In this document: positions 44,433 to 54,230 of the stretch, one piece after another | Layout of the letters: each line of letters starts with the position of its first letter | Numbering within the stretch: position 1 is the stretch's first letter | DNA from: Janthinobacterium rivuli | GTDB lineage: Bacteria; Pseudomonadota; Gammaproteobacteria; Burkholderiales; Burkholderiaceae_D | Direction: 5' to 3' | DNA length: 64,000 nucleotides | Assembly: GCF_009208735.1 (NCBI RefSeq) | Contig: NZ_WFLJ01000010.1 | Coordinates: 214,929 to 278,928 of the forward strand | Notes under the pieces: generated by a model | What the model was told of the DNA's origin: nothing | What the model saw: only the letters and a program-made list of their open reading frames with translations | Database searches by the model: none | Program-made: the position numbers and the translations under genes

Positions 44433-45547
44433 AAGCTAGCCGCGCCAGCATCGCCATCGCCACAGGCATCGCCGTGGTTGCCGGACTCTACTTTGTCCTG
44501 CCCACGCTGTCGCGTGTCGTCACCCGTCCCTTTCCGGGCATTTATTCCATCATCGACCCTGTCACCGGCGAGACCAAGGATGTCCTGAAAGTAAAACCGC
44601 TGCTGGACGAGTACCTGGTGCTCGCGCGTTTTGCAGGCGACGGGCCATGGAAAGGCCCCATCTACGCCAAAGTCATGGGTAGCGGCGACAGCTATGCATC
44701 GCCGCCACTGTTTCAGCAAGACCGCATGGTCAGCGCGCTGGCGCTGGGAGAGATCGGCTACCTTTACCACACGCCGGGAAACAAGGACTCGCGCGTCGGC
44801 TCGTCCGATACCGGCTATATCAGCAATATCGCGAGCTTCGGCATTACCACCCTGTTCCACCGGCCACTGCTTGCGGGCCACGACGAGCGCGGGGAGCTGA
44901 ACATGCACCAGTACACGCCCGCCACCGGTGAGCGCAAGGTATCGGTCAGCACCTTGAACTACAGCCCGCGCATGATTCAGGTGGGCATCAGTTCCGTCAG
45001 CAATCCCGACAACGCTGTCGATACCGATCCCCTGACGCCGCACATGAGCAGCGCCGCCAGTTGCTGCTTCTACCTGCCGGCACAGGCCGCCGCGCCGTTG
45101 CAGGTCAAGCTCGAATATCGCTGGCTGCCCAAGGGCCAGCCTGAAGTGCTGGCCCTGACCTTGCCGGCCAACAGCGACGCCGACGAACTGCTGATATTGG
45201 TGCAGGCGGATGGCAGCATGGGCGTGGCATTTCGCGGCCCAGGCAAGGACCTGGATCTGACGCCCGAGGGCGTCAGATCCATCCATGGCAAGCCATATCC
45301 GCTGCCACCGGCCGCCGAGCGCAAGGCGCGCCTGACTGCGGAACTGGCGCGAAGAAAGCGCTTTTTGAAAGATATGTACAGGCTGCGGGACAAAGACACG
45401 GGCGACTCTATCGAGGTGGCCTATCAACTGCGCTACCTGATCGACGAATACGAGAAAACCATCACCTATCTGGAAGCGTTTTCCACATGCACAGCTACCT
45501 TGGCGACATGCGACAAGCAAGCCACGGCTGCGGCCCGCGCGCCATAG
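44429..45547 (+). CDS. DUF3304-type protein, type VI secretion-associated
   Basis: A 372-residue protein with an N-terminal membrane anchor (IAIATGIAVVAGLYFVLPTL) and a middle region that fits DUF3304, a domain often encoded next to T6SS effector and immunity genes (key block SSAASCCFYLPAQ followed by LQVKLEYRWL). The C-terminus is a charged helical tail (ERKARLTAELARRKRFL). Function is unknown. It starts at ATG 44429, overlapping the remnant immunity gene by ATGA, so it belongs to the same transcription unit. Anchored in the inner membrane facing the periplasm, it could be a second immunity factor. Confidence 0.6.
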   Translation: MKASRASIAIATGIAVVAGLYFVLPTLSRVVTRPFPGIYSIIDPVTGETKDVLKVKPLLDEYLVLARFAGDGPWKGPIYAKVMGSGDSYASPPLFQQDRMVSALALGEIGYLYHTPGNKDSRVGSSDTGYISNIASFGITTLFHRPLLAGHDERGELNMHQYTPATGERKVSVSTLNYSPRMIQVGISSVSNPDNAVDTDPLTPHMSSAASCCFYLPAQAAAPLQVKLEYRWLPKGQPEVLALTLPANSDADELLILVQADGSMGVAFRGPGKDLDLTPEGVRSIHGKPYPLPPAAERKARLTAELARRKRFLKDMYRLRDKDTGDSIEVAYQLRYLIDEYEKTITYLEAFSTCTATLATCDKQATAAARAP

Positions 45548-45733
45548 CGCAGCAACGTCCAGGAAACGCCATGCCAAACGGCGCCCTGGCCGCCAGCCAG
45601 CCTGTCAGCGACCCGGATGCGCGGGCGCGGCAAGCGCGCTGGCAGCGCCGCCTGCATCGAGCGTGAACACCCCCACTTCCCGCACCAGGCTGGCCGCCTG
45701 CTCTTCCAGGCTGCCGGCGGCCGCCGCCGCTTC

Positions 45734-47209
45734 CTAGACCAGGGCGGCATTCTGCTGCGTGACCTCATCCATCTGCGTGATGGCCTGGTTGACCTGTTCG
45801 ATGCCCAGGCTCTGTTCCTGGCTGGCGGCGGCGATCTCGCTCATCAGGTCAACCACCTGCTTGACGGATGCCACGATCTTGTCCATCGTGGCGCCCGCTT
45901 CGTCCACCAGCTTGCTGCCCGCGTCGACGCGCTCGACCGAATCGCCGATCATGGCCTTGATTTCGCGCGCGGCGCTGGCCGAGCGCTGCGCCAGACTGCG
46001 CACTTCGCTGGCGACCACGGCGAAGCCGCGTCCCTGTTCGCCCGCCCTGGCCGCCTCTACCGCTGCGTTCAAAGCCAGGATATTGGTCTGGAAAGCAATG
46101 CTGTCAATCACGTCGACAATATCGACGATCTTGCGCGAGCTGGCATTGATGGCGCCCACGGTATCGACCACGCGCCCGACCACCTGTCCGCCCTGCACGG
46201 CAAATTCCGACGCCGACACCACCAGCTGATTGGCCTGCCTGGCATTGTCGGCATTCTGCTTTACCGTGCTGGTCAGCTCCTTCATCGCGGAAGCCGTTTC
46301 TTCCAGCGAACTGGCTTGCGCCTCCGTGCGCGACGACAGATCGAAATTGCCGGCCGCGATTTCGCGCGAAGCAACGGTGATGCTTTGCGTGCTGCTGCGC
46401 ACCTGGCCCACGGTGCGCGACAGGCTGCCATTCATCGCTTCGAGGGCCTGCAGCAATTGACCAGGCTCGTCGGAAAAGCGCTTGTCGACACGATTGCTCA
46501 GGTCGCCGGCCGCCACCCTCTGCGCGGCCAGCAACGCCTCCTGCAAGGGTCCGGTAATGCTGCGACTGATCAGCACGGCGCCGGCGATGCTGACGCCCAA
46601 CGATGCCAGCAGCAAGCCCGCCAGCAGCACGGTTGCCGAGCGCGCCCTGTCGGCCGAGTCGGTCTCGAACGCGCCCGAGCGCTTGCTGGTCATGTCGACC
46701 ACGCGGTTGACGGCAGCCAGATGGCTGTCGTAGCTGGCGGCCATGGCCGCCATGGCAGTCGCGACACCCGCCTTGTCCTGCCCCTGCAGCGCCGGGATGA
46801 AGCGCGTGAACGCCGTCTCATAGAATGCCACGGCAGGGGTGTGCGCCTGCGTCAGCAAGGCTTCGGCGATATCGTGATCGAGATCCTGGGTACGCCAGAA
46901 CTGATGGCGCGTGTCGTACTCGGCCTTCAAGGTTTTCAGGCGTTCGACCAGCTTGTCCTGCGCGCCCCGGTCTTCGGACGCCATCAGCTGAAAGGCGACC
47001 AGATACGATTCGAGGATATATTCCGGCGGCGGCAGCACGTCGGCCACCAGATCCTTGCCCTGCACGATGCGCTGGTACACGGGGCCGTTGACCTTCAATT
47101 CGTGCAGCACGCGCAGCGACCAGCCGCCATAGACGATCAGGCCCAGCGAAAAGATGGCGACCAACAAGGCCAGCCGGCGCGACAGTTTGACTTGGCGAAG
47201 CAGCTGCAT
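45734..47209 (-). CDS. Methyl-accepting chemotaxis protein cut by an amber codon
   Basis: A 491-residue MCP. TM1 is [20 protein letters not shown] (about 13-32), a four-helix periplasmic domain follows, TM2 is [20 protein letters not shown], then a HAMP and the signalling domain with its hairpin tip ([20 protein letters not shown]). Translation stops at TAG 45734-45736 right after QQNAALV, where family members continue EEAAAA. Reading on in frame gives EAAAAAGSLEEQAASLVREV and 42 more codons to TGA at 45605-45607, so the glutamate codon has become a stop. Methylation sites and tip are kept, so partial function is possible. Start at 47209 after GAGGGGG. Confidence 0.85.
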   Translation of the reverse strand: MQLLRQVKLSRRLALLVAIFSLGLIVYGGWSLRVLHELKVNGPVYQRIVQGKDLVADVLPPPEYILESYLVAFQLMASEDRGAQDKLVERLKTLKAEYDTRHQFWRTQDLDHDIAEALLTQAHTPAVAFYETAFTRFIPALQGQDKAGVATAMAAMAASYDSHLAAVNRVVDMTSKRSGAFETDSADRARSATVLLAGLLLASLGVSIAGAVLISRSITGPLQEALLAAQRVAAGDLSNRVDKRFSDEPGQLLQALEAMNGSLSRTVGQVRSSTQSITVASREIAAGNFDLSSRTEAQASSLEETASAMKELTSTVKQNADNARQANQLVVSASEFAVQGGQVVGRVVDTVGAINASSRKIVDIVDVIDSIAFQTNILALNAAVEAARAGEQGRGFAVVASEVRSLAQRSASAAREIKAMIGDSVERVDAGSKLVDEAGATMDKIVASVKQVVDLMSEIAAASQEQSLGIEQVNQAITQMDEVTQQNAALV

Positions 47210-47434
47210 GTGCGTACCCCCTCGTTTATCCGGACCATGCCCTCCATGCCGCCGGCATAGACCGCGCTGGCCAGTATGAAATTTCTGCACGGTATTTGTG
47301 GATTATGCAACTTTTTAAGGGAATTGGGAGGGATGGGGGCGTGAAAAAGAATCTCTTGCCGAGCAACGGTTGGTGCAGGCGCCCGCAGAGGCCGGCGCAG
47401 GCGTTGGCCGCTACTGCCTGAGATGAGGGGACGG

Positions 47435-47519
47435 CGTTGGCCGCTGCGCGGCCAACGGGGCCGCGCGTAGCGCGGCAGATGGGCGATTCGGAGAGGGCTG
47501 GGCCGGCAGGGCCCAGCCC
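47435..47519. repeat. Three consecutive perfect hairpins
   Basis: CGTTGGCCGC/GCGGCCAACG (47435-47444 with 47448-47457, loop 3), CCGCGC/GCGCGG (47461-47466 with 47470-47475, loop 3) and GGGCTGGGCC/GGCCCAGCCC (47495-47504 with 47510-47519, loop 5). They are immediately followed by TTCGAATCCCACCG, a tRNA T-arm-like segment. Confidence 0.75.
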
Positions 47520-47549
47520 TTCGAATCCCACCGTTCCGTCCAGACAAAT

Positions 47550-47573
47550 AAAAAAGCCTCCCGCAGGGGAGGC
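47550..47573 (-). terminator. Rho-independent terminator of the tRNA-Ser gene
   Basis: Minus strand: GCCTCCC pairs with GGGAGGC around a 4-base loop and is followed by six T. It is 16 bp past the 3' end of the tRNA. Confidence 0.85.
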
Positions 47574-47588
47574 TTTCTTATTTGATTC

Positions 47589-47681
47589 TGGCGGAGACGG
47601 TGGGATTCGAACCCACGATACAGGTATAAGCCGTATGCATCCTTAGCAGGGATGTGCCTTCGGCCACTCGGCCACGTCTCC
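47589..47681 (-). tRNA. tRNA-Ser (GCU)
   Basis: A 93-nt class II tRNA including encoded CCA. The acceptor GGAGACG pairs with CGTCTCC, the anticodon arm is CATCC-CTGCTAA-GGATG with anticodon GCU, the variable arm is long, and the T-arm is GTGGGTTCGAATCCCAC. It reads AGC/AGU serine codons. A consensus-like promoter and a terminator flank it. Confidence 0.97.
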
Positions 47682-47736
47682 TAGCTGATTACTCAACTAT
47701 GTCTCTGTAGCTAACTGCGCTGCAGCGACGAACGTC

Positions 47737-47765
47737 ATAATATCGATTGCCCCCCCTTTGGTCAA
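47737..47765 (-). promoter_or_regulatory. Sigma-70-type promoter of tRNA-Ser
   Basis: Minus strand: TTGACC (47765-47760), a 17-bp spacer and TATTAT (47742-47737), about 55 bp before the tRNA 5' end. Confidence 0.75.
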
Positions 47766-47791
47766 GGGCGTGGGGCAATATTTTTGGATAT

Positions 47792-49039
47792 TTAAGCTTT
47801 TTCCAGCTCGAACGCTTTATGCAGCGCGCGCACGGCCAGTTCCATGTACTTTTCATCGATCAGCACGGAGATCTTGATCTCGGAAGTGGAGATCATCATG
47901 ATGTTGATGCCCTCTTCCGACAAGGTACGGAACATTTGCGACGCGACGCCAACATGGCTGCGCATGCCCACGCCGACGACGGACAGTTTCGACACTTTCG
48001 CATCGCCCGTGATGCTGGCCGCGCCCAGCGCTTCGCGGTTCGCTTCCAGCACGGCCAGCGCGCGCGTGTATTCGCCGCGCGAGACGGTGAAAGTGAAGTC
48101 CGTTTTACCGTCGACCGACTGATTCTGTATGATCATGTCGACTTCGATGTTCGCGTCCGCCACCGGCCCCAGGATGTGGTACGCCACGCCTGGGCGGTCG
48201 GGCACGCCGAGCACGGTGATTTTGGCTTCATCGCGGTTGAAGGCGATGCCGGAGATGACTGCTTGTTCCATGTTTGTATCTTCCTCAAACGAAATCAGGG
48301 TGCCTGAATTGGCTTCTATTTCCAGCGGCAACATCGGGTCGGTCAGCGACGACAGCACGCGCGTGGGAACGCGGTAGTTGCCGGCGAATTCCACCGAGCG
48401 CGTCTGCAGCACTTTGGAACCCAGCGAAGCCAGTTCCAGCATTTCTTCAAAGGTGATGGTCTTCAGGCGGCGCGCCTCGGAGACCACGCGCGGGTCGGTC
48501 GTGTAGACGCCGTCGACGTCCGTGAAGATCAGGCATTCGGCCGCCTTCATGGCGGCGGCGATGGCCACGGCCGAGGTGTCCGAACCGCCGCGGCCCAGGG
48601 TCGCGATGTTGTCGTGTTCGTCAACGCCCTGGAAACCGGTAATGATGACAATCTTGCCCGCATCGAGGTCGCGTTTGACTTTTTCGTCATCGATCGACTG
48701 GATGCGTGCCTTGGTAAAGGCGGAATCGGTCTTGATCGCGACTTGCCAGCCAGCATAGGATACGGCTTGTTTGCCGATCGCCAGCAGTGCCATCGACAAT
48801 AGGCCGACGGACACTTGTTCGCCTGTCGAGGCGATCATGTCAAGTTCACGGGGATCGGGTTGATCCATGATTTCCTTGGCCAGTCCAATCAGGCGGTTGG
48901 TTTCGCCCGACATGGCGGATGGCACCACCACGATTTGATGCCCAGCGTCGTGCCACTTGGCAACGCGCTTGGCGACATTCTTGATACGGTCAGTCGAGCC
49001 CATCGACGTACCGCCATATTTGTGGACGATTAAAGCCAT
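47792..49039 (-). CDS. lysC: Aspartate kinase
   Basis: A 415-residue monofunctional aspartokinase, first step of the Lys/Thr/Met pathway. The kinase domain starts MALIVHKYGGTSMGS and has ITGFQGVDEHDN and TTLGRGGSDTS-like LGRGGSDTSAVA. Two C-terminal ACT domains (about 265-415, with ITVLGVPDRPGVAYHIL and LSVVGVGMRSHVG) allow feedback control by lysine and threonine. The ATG at 49039 begins the conserved N-terminus; a seven-residue extension is possible. Stands next to tilS and accA, a common housekeeping neighbourhood in this group. Confidence 0.95.
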   Translation of the reverse strand: MALIVHKYGGTSMGSTDRIKNVAKRVAKWHDAGHQIVVVPSAMSGETNRLIGLAKEIMDQPDPRELDMIASTGEQVSVGLLSMALLAIGKQAVSYAGWQVAIKTDSAFTKARIQSIDDEKVKRDLDAGKIVIITGFQGVDEHDNIATLGRGGSDTSAVAIAAAMKAAECLIFTDVDGVYTTDPRVVSEARRLKTITFEEMLELASLGSKVLQTRSVEFAGNYRVPTRVLSSLTDPMLPLEIEANSGTLISFEEDTNMEQAVISGIAFNRDEAKITVLGVPDRPGVAYHILGPVADANIEVDMIIQNQSVDGKTDFTFTVSRGEYTRALAVLEANREALGAASITGDAKVSKLSVVGVGMRSHVGVASQMFRTLSEEGINIMMISTSEIKISVLIDEKYMELAVRALHKAFELEKA

Positions 49040-49235
49040 AAGAGTGAAGTTTCCGCTCAAGAAGAATAAAAAAGGAGGGCTTTACTCTACATGCCGCAAT
49101 GCAAAATAACAAGCTAAAAAGCGCATTAGCTCATACCGATTGCGCATATGGAAATAACCAATCCATGCAGTCCAGCCGGCTTGAGCAGCCACCTGGCGAC
49201 CGCCCCGGGAGTGGCCGTGGCGGCGGCCCTTACGC

Positions 49236-50654
49236 TCAGCAGGAGACCCAGCGCAAGGCGACGCGGGGACGGTCCAGCAGACTCAAACAATGGCAATCGA
49301 GGCCGATGCCGGCCGCGTACAGCAATTGTTGCGCCGCACAGACAAGGGGCAGGCGTTCGCGTTCCCAGGCGGGCACGTCAAACGCCTGGTAATGGTATTT
49401 CAAGCTCTTGGTGGGACGATTCAAGGCCAGCTTCAGGCGCTCGCCGCCCTGGCGAAAGTCGATGGTCAGGGTCTGAGCTTGCAGCCAGGCAATATCAATG
49501 CCCTGCCCCCCCTCTTGCACCGCATCGAAGTGCAGCACGCCGCCATACGCGGGAAAGGCCAGGCTGACCTCGCCTTGCCAGGTGAACTCCTGGCTGGCTT
49601 TTTCCAGGCCGGGAATGCCCGCGTCGTCACGCTCGCGCATGCCGGCCAGGTCATCGAGCTTCGGCGTCAGGTACAGCCGGTCGCGGTGGCGCCGCACGTG
49701 GCATTCGGGATGTGTGACCAGCAACTGCGCATCGGGCCGCGCCTCGAGCAATTGCGCCAGCATTTCCGCCAGCCACGCCGTCGACGGCATGCGCAAGCCG
49801 CGCGTGCCGAACCAGTGGCGCAGCAGGTTGTAGCAGCGGTCCGCGCTCAGCGCGCGCAATTTCGCCAGCTCGATGCACTCGCCATCGAGACAGTTCGCCA
49901 AATCCTGCGTCGCCAATTCCGTCAGCAGGCGCTGCGCCGATTGGGCATGCTGGGCGCTGCGGGCGAAACGCTCCTGGAAACCGGGAAACGCCTGCGCCAG
50001 CACAGGCATCACCTGGTGCCGCAAGGCGTTGCGGGCAAAGCGGGGATCGTCGTTCGACTCATCGTGGATGTGCGCGATCGCGTGCTTCGCCACGTACGCT
50101 TCCAGTTGCTTGCGCGACACGGGCAACAGCGGGCGCACCATCACCAGGTCCGGATTGCCCAGCAGCTCAGGCGCGCTGTTGGCGCCATCCATGCCGGACA
50201 GGCCCGCCGTGCCGGAGCCGCGCAGCAATTGCAGCAGCACCGTCTCGGCCTGGTCATCCTGGTGGTGGGCCGTCAGCAGCAGGCGCACGCCGTGCACCGC
50301 GCACAGCTCGCCCAAAGCCGCGTAACGGCGCTTGCGGGCCGCCTCTTCCGTGCCCGTCTTCGCATTCTTTTCCAGCGTGACCTTGCGTGCCTCGAAGGCG
50401 ATGCCCATGCCGGCGCACAACTGCGCGCAGTGCGCCAGCCAGGCATCCGCGTTCGGGCTCAGGCCATGGTGCACGTGGAAGGCGTGCAGGGCCACGCCGT
50501 GCTCGTGCGCCCAGGCATGCGCCAGGTGCAGCAGGGCCGAGGAATCGAGGCCGCCGCTGAGGGCGATGCCCACCGCGCTGCCAGCTGGCGGCGCGCAGGC
50601 GTCCAGCGCGTGGGCGAAGATAGCGGCGACGGTGGCGGTTTGTTGCTTTTTCAA
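49236..50654 (-). CDS. tilS: tRNA(Ile)-lysidine synthase
   Basis: A 472-residue TilS that converts C34 of tRNA-Ile(CAU) to lysidine, essential for AUA decoding. The PP-loop is SGGLDSS (33-39), followed by LLTAHHQDDQAETVLLQLLRG. A C-terminal tRNA-binding domain completes it. The start is a TTG at 50654 (MKKQQTATV) with GGAG about ten bases upstream; no ATG in frame would preserve the PP-loop lead-in. Follows accA on the same strand after a palindrome-rich spacer. Confidence 0.93.
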   Translation of the reverse strand: MKKQQTATVAAIFAHALDACAPPAGSAVGIALSGGLDSSALLHLAHAWAHEHGVALHAFHVHHGLSPNADAWLAHCAQLCAGMGIAFEARKVTLEKNAKTGTEEAARKRRYAALGELCAVHGVRLLLTAHHQDDQAETVLLQLLRGSGTAGLSGMDGANSAPELLGNPDLVMVRPLLPVSRKQLEAYVAKHAIAHIHDESNDDPRFARNALRHQVMPVLAQAFPGFQERFARSAQHAQSAQRLLTELATQDLANCLDGECIELAKLRALSADRCYNLLRHWFGTRGLRMPSTAWLAEMLAQLLEARPDAQLLVTHPECHVRRHRDRLYLTPKLDDLAGMRERDDAGIPGLEKASQEFTWQGEVSLAFPAYGGVLHFDAVQEGGQGIDIAWLQAQTLTIDFRQGGERLKLALNRPTKSLKYHYQAFDVPAWERERLPLVCAAQQLLYAAGIGLDCHCLSLLDRPRVALRWVSC

Positions 50655-50677
50655 TGTGGACTCCGGGAATGCAAAGA

Positions 50678-50721
50678 GGGACAGGTGGATAGCCGAATGT
50701 GTTCGGCTACCTGCCTGTCCC
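50678..50721. repeat. 44-bp imperfect palindrome between accA and tilS
   Basis: GGGACAGG pairs with CCTGTCCC and, inside, TAGCCGAA pairs with TTCGGCTA, giving two stacked stems with a mismatched centre. No T-tract follows on either strand, so it is more likely a REP-type element than a terminator. Confidence 0.65.
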
Positions 50722-50761
50722 TGGTGTTTGATGCTTGCTTTAACCCAAGACCTTAACTGCC

Positions 50762-50788
50762 GGGGTCAGACCCTAAGGGTCTGACCCC
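50762..50788. repeat. REP-like palindrome, second copy
   Basis: GGGGTCAGACCCT and AGGGTCTGACCCC around one base, the same 27-bp design as 13735-13761. Relative to that copy position 7 is A instead of G and its partner is T instead of C, so pairing is retained. Confidence 0.8.
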
Positions 50789-50814
50789 AGACTCTGCCGT
50801 TGGGTTTCAACAAA

Positions 50815-51789
50815 TTACTCGCTCGGCGTGGTTTCCTTGAACTTGCCGTAGCTCAGCAGTTTTTCATGGCGTGCGGCCAGCAGGTCCTTGGTTTTCATGC
50901 CCTGGAACTGGCGCAGCGTGTCGGCCAGTGCGCGCTTGAGCAAGGTCGCCATCTGTTTCGGATCGCGGTGGGCGCCGCCCAGCGGTTCGTTGATGATCTT
51001 GTCGATCAGGCCCATGGCTTTCAGGCGGTGGGCGGTGAGGCCCAGTGCTTCGGCCGCGTCGGAGGCGCGCTCGGCGCTCTTCCACAGGATCGAGGCGCAG
51101 CCTTCCGGCGAAATCACGGCATAGGTCGAGTATTGCAGCATCAGCACGGCGTCGCCCACGGCAATCGCCAGCGCGCCGCCGGAACCGCCTTCACCGATGA
51201 TGGTGGCGATCAGCGGCACTTTCAGTTCCGCCATCACGTACAGGTTGTGGCCGATGGCTTCCGACTGGCCGCGCTCTTCCGCGTCGATGCCGGGGAAGGC
51301 GCCTGGCGTGTCGACGAAGGTGAAGATGGGCAAGTTGAACTTTTCAGCCACTTTCATCAGGCGCATGGCCTTGCGGTAGCCTTCCGGCTTCGGCATGCCG
51401 AAATTGCGCATGGCGCGCTCTTTCGTGTCGCGGCCCTTCTGGTGGCCGATGACCATGCACGGCTGGCCGTTGAAACGGGCCAGGCCGCCGACGACGGACA
51501 GATCGTCCGCGTAGCTGCGGTCGCCATGCAATTCGTGGAAATCAGTAAAGATTTCATTCACGTAATCCATGGTGTAGGGGCGCTGCGGATGGCGCGCGAT
51601 CTGCGCCACTTGCCAAGGCGTCAGCTTGGCGTAGATATCCTTGGTCAGCTGCTGGCTCTTCTTGGCCAGGCGGTCGATCTCTTCCGAGATGTCGACGGCC
51701 GAATCGTCTTGCACGAAGCGCAACTCTTCGATCTTGGAATCGAGTTCCGCGATCGGCTGTTCAAAATTGAGGAAAGTCGTTTTAGTCAT
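50815..51789 (-). CDS. accA: Acetyl-CoA carboxylase carboxyltransferase subunit alpha
   Basis: A 324-residue AccA that, with AccD, moves the carboxyl from biotin to acetyl-CoA, first step of fatty-acid synthesis. Crotonase-fold signatures are visible: [30 protein letters not shown] and [26 protein letters not shown] precedes the ATG at 51789, so this start is clear. Gene order cysS-alkA-accA-tilS. Confidence 0.96.
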   Translation of the reverse strand: MTKTTFLNFEQPIAELDSKIEELRFVQDDSAVDISEEIDRLAKKSQQLTKDIYAKLTPWQVAQIARHPQRPYTMDYVNEIFTDFHELHGDRSYADDLSVVGGLARFNGQPCMVIGHQKGRDTKERAMRNFGMPKPEGYRKAMRLMKVAEKFNLPIFTFVDTPGAFPGIDAEERGQSEAIGHNLYVMAELKVPLIATIIGEGGSGGALAIAVGDAVLMLQYSTYAVISPEGCASILWKSAERASDAAEALGLTAHRLKAMGLIDKIINEPLGGAHRDPKQMATLLKRALADTLRQFQGMKTKDLLAARHEKLLSYGKFKETTPSE

Positions 51790-51843
51790 TGTACCTCCAG
51801 GTTTTACCGGCCACGGCGCCAGGGCGCGCGGCGTCATCTATGT

Positions 51844-52557
51844 TTATTTTACCGTACCGGCTGGTGCGCCGGGGGCTGTATCGGATGCGGCAGGGGCGGC
51901 TGCAGGGTCGAGACTGCGCCACAAATACCACGTCGCCACGGTGCGCCACGGTTCCCAATTGGCGGAGACTTCGCGCGCATCGCTGCGGGAAACGGGTTCG
52001 CCGGAGAAGTAATTGACGCTGATGCCCTGGATCAAACCGGGGTCGTCGAGCGGCAAGACATTCGGCCGGAGCAGATTAAATATCAAAAACATCTCGGCTG
52101 TCCAGCGGCCGATGCCGCGGATCTGCACCAGTTCGGCGATGACGGCTTCGTCATCCATCTGGTCCCACTGGCTCGCGTGCACGCGCTTGGCCTTGAAATG
52201 GTCGGCCAGGTCGAGGATGTATTCGGTCTTGCGCTTGGACAAGCCACAGGCGGACAACTGCTCAGCGCCTGCCTTCAATACTTGCGAAGGCGTGCATTTC
52301 GGACAAGCGAGCAGCAGCTTTTTCCAGGCGGCATCAGCCGCCTTGGGCGTGATCTGCTGCCCCACCAGCGAACGGGCCAGGGTGGTAAACGGGTCGCTAT
52401 GGCCGACCAGGTGCAGGTCGCCAAATTGCGGGATGAGCTTTTTCATGATGCGGTCGCGCTTCATCAGCTCGATCTTCGCCTCTTCCCAGTAATGCGGCAC
52501 CTGGATCACCTGCGCCGCCACCGGGGCTTCCCCGTTTTCCCTGGACGTTGGCATCAT
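51844..52557 (-). CDS. DNA-3-methyladenine glycosylase II (AlkA-like)
   Basis: A 237-residue HhH-GPD base-excision glycosylase without the N-terminal TATA-like domain of E. coli AlkA. The helix-hairpin-helix is [18 protein letters not shown] (144-161) and the catalytic aspartate is D171/D172 in LPLDDPGL. It removes alkylated purines from DNA. The tail after residue 215 is Ala/Pro-rich. The ATG at 52557 overlaps the cysS stop (ATGA). Confidence 0.88.
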   Translation of the reverse strand: MMPTSRENGEAPVAAQVIQVPHYWEEAKIELMKRDRIMKKLIPQFGDLHLVGHSDPFTTLARSLVGQQITPKAADAAWKKLLLACPKCTPSQVLKAGAEQLSACGLSKRKTEYILDLADHFKAKRVHASQWDQMDDEAVIAELVQIRGIGRWTAEMFLIFNLLRPNVLPLDDPGLIQGISVNYFSGEPVSRSDAREVSANWEPWRTVATWYLWRSLDPAAAPAASDTAPGAPAGTVK

Positions 52558-53951
52558 GCGCGGCGCCAGTTGGTCGAGCCGTCAGGCTTGTCTTCAAGAA
52601 TAATGCCCGCCGCCAACAGTTCAGCGCGGATCTTGTCGGACTGCGCGAAGTCGCGTGCCTTTTTCGCCGCGCTGCGCGCCGCGATGGCCGCTTCGATGCC
52701 GGCCGCCTCGTCCTGGCCGCCTGCGGCTGCGCCGACGGTCGCTTGCAGGAATTGCTGCGGCGTGCGCTCGAGCAAGCCGAACACGCCCGCCAGGCCCTTC
52801 AATTGACGCGCCAGCGCCGGCGACTTGCTCTTGTTGACTTCCGTCGCCAGGTCGAACAGGGCGGCCACGGCCAGCGGCGTGTTGAAATCGTCGTCCATCG
52901 CTTCGCGCACGCGCATGGCATGGGCCTCGCTCCAGTCGATGGCGCCCTCTTCCACGGCCACGTCGGCCAGCGCCGTGTACAGGCGCGTGACGGACAGGCG
53001 CGCGTCATCGAGGTGCACGTCCGAGTAATTCAGGGGGCTGCGGTAGTGCGCGCGCAAGATGAAGAAGCGGATCACTTCGGCATCGAACTTTTGCAGCACT
53101 TCGCGGATGGTGAAGAAGTTGCCGAGCGACTTGGACATTTTTTCATTGTCCAGGCGCACGAAGCCGTTATGGATCCAGTAATTCACGCTGGTATGGCCGA
53201 ACGCGCCTTCGGATTGGGCGATCTCGTTTTCGTGGTGCGGGAATTGCAAGTCCGCGCCGCCGCCGTGGATGTCGAACTGTTCACCGAGCAAGGCGCATGA
53301 CATGGCCGAGCATTCGATATGCCAGCCCGGGCGCCCCTTGCCCCACTTCGAATCCCATTTGACTTCTTCCGGCTCGGACTCTTTAGACGACTTCCACAGC
53401 ACGAAGTCGAGCGGATCGCGCTTGCCCGTGTTCACGTCCACGCGCTCGCCCGCGCGCAGGTCGTCGAGCGACTTGCCCGACAGCTTGCCGTAGTGGGGGA
53501 AGTTGCGCACAGCATAGTTCACATCGCCGTCAAGACCCTGGTAAGCCAGATCTTTGGCTTCCAGCTGTTCGATCAGGCGCAACATCTGCGGCACGTATTC
53601 GGTGGCGCGCGGCGTGTGGTCGGGCGTCAGGATGCCCAGCGCGGCCGTGTCTTCATCCATGTAGCGGGTGAAACGCGTCGTCAGCTGGGAAATCGTCTCG
53701 CCGTTTTCCACGGCGCGGCGGATGATCTTGTCGTCGATGTCCGTAATGTTGCGCACATAGGTCACGTCGAAACCGGACGCTTTCAGCCAGCGGTAGATGA
53801 CGTCGAAGGCCATCATCATGCGCGCATGGCCGATATGGCAATAGTCATAGATGGTCATGCCGCACACGTACATGCGTACCTTGCCCGCTTCCATCGGGAC
53901 GAAGACCTGCTTTTCGCGAGCCAGGGTGTTGTAAATCTTTAGATTGCTCAT
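52554..53951 (-). CDS. cysS: Cysteinyl-tRNA synthetase
   Basis: A 465-residue class I synthetase, normal length. HIGH is HIGHAR at 39-44, zinc-ligand C30 lies in [15 protein letters not shown] is the substrate motif and KMSKSLGN the second signature. The ATG at 53951 starts [10 protein letters not shown]; the longer frame upstream has no support. Overlaps the glycosylase gene by ATGA, divergent from ppiA. Confidence 0.96.
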   Translation of the reverse strand: MSNLKIYNTLAREKQVFVPMEAGKVRMYVCGMTIYDYCHIGHARMMMAFDVIYRWLKASGFDVTYVRNITDIDDKIIRRAVENGETISQLTTRFTRYMDEDTAALGILTPDHTPRATEYVPQMLRLIEQLEAKDLAYQGLDGDVNYAVRNFPHYGKLSGKSLDDLRAGERVDVNTGKRDPLDFVLWKSSKESEPEEVKWDSKWGKGRPGWHIECSAMSCALLGEQFDIHGGGADLQFPHHENEIAQSEGAFGHTSVNYWIHNGFVRLDNEKMSKSLGNFFTIREVLQKFDAEVIRFFILRAHYRSPLNYSDVHLDDARLSVTRLYTALADVAVEEGAIDWSEAHAMRVREAMDDDFNTPLAVAALFDLATEVNKSKSPALARQLKGLAGVFGLLERTPQQFLQATVGAAAGGQDEAAGIEAAIAARSAAKKARDFAQSDKIRAELLAAGIILEDKPDGSTNWRRA

Positions 53952-54230
53952 CGTGCTTTGCAAGTGGAGCGGCCGCCAGCCTGGCAAAACGACAGACAGG
54001 CGCGGACACCGGTGGTGCCGCGCCACTGAACTGCCGTGTGCGCCGAAGACTGGTCGACCCGCTATATTGTTGTTCTTGTTTGTTAGAATCAGGGCGTTAG
54101 CGGTCAAGTATAACATTGATAAAAACCATACTGGCCCGATATGAATCAGGTTTTTACGATGTTCAAGCGAATTTCCACTTCTTTACAATTAAAGCAAGTT
54201 TAAAGAAAAATAACGATCAAGGACGCCTTC

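Larger units (their letters stand above)
47210..47588. other. Gene-less, hairpin-dense stretch between the MCP and tRNA-Ser
   Basis: Apart from the MCP promoter this region contains a direct repeat GCGTTGGCCGCT (47401 and 47434), three perfect hairpins (listed separately), a tRNA-like 3' end in inverse orientation at 47520-47541 and the tRNA terminator. No protein-like open frame. Confidence 0.6.
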
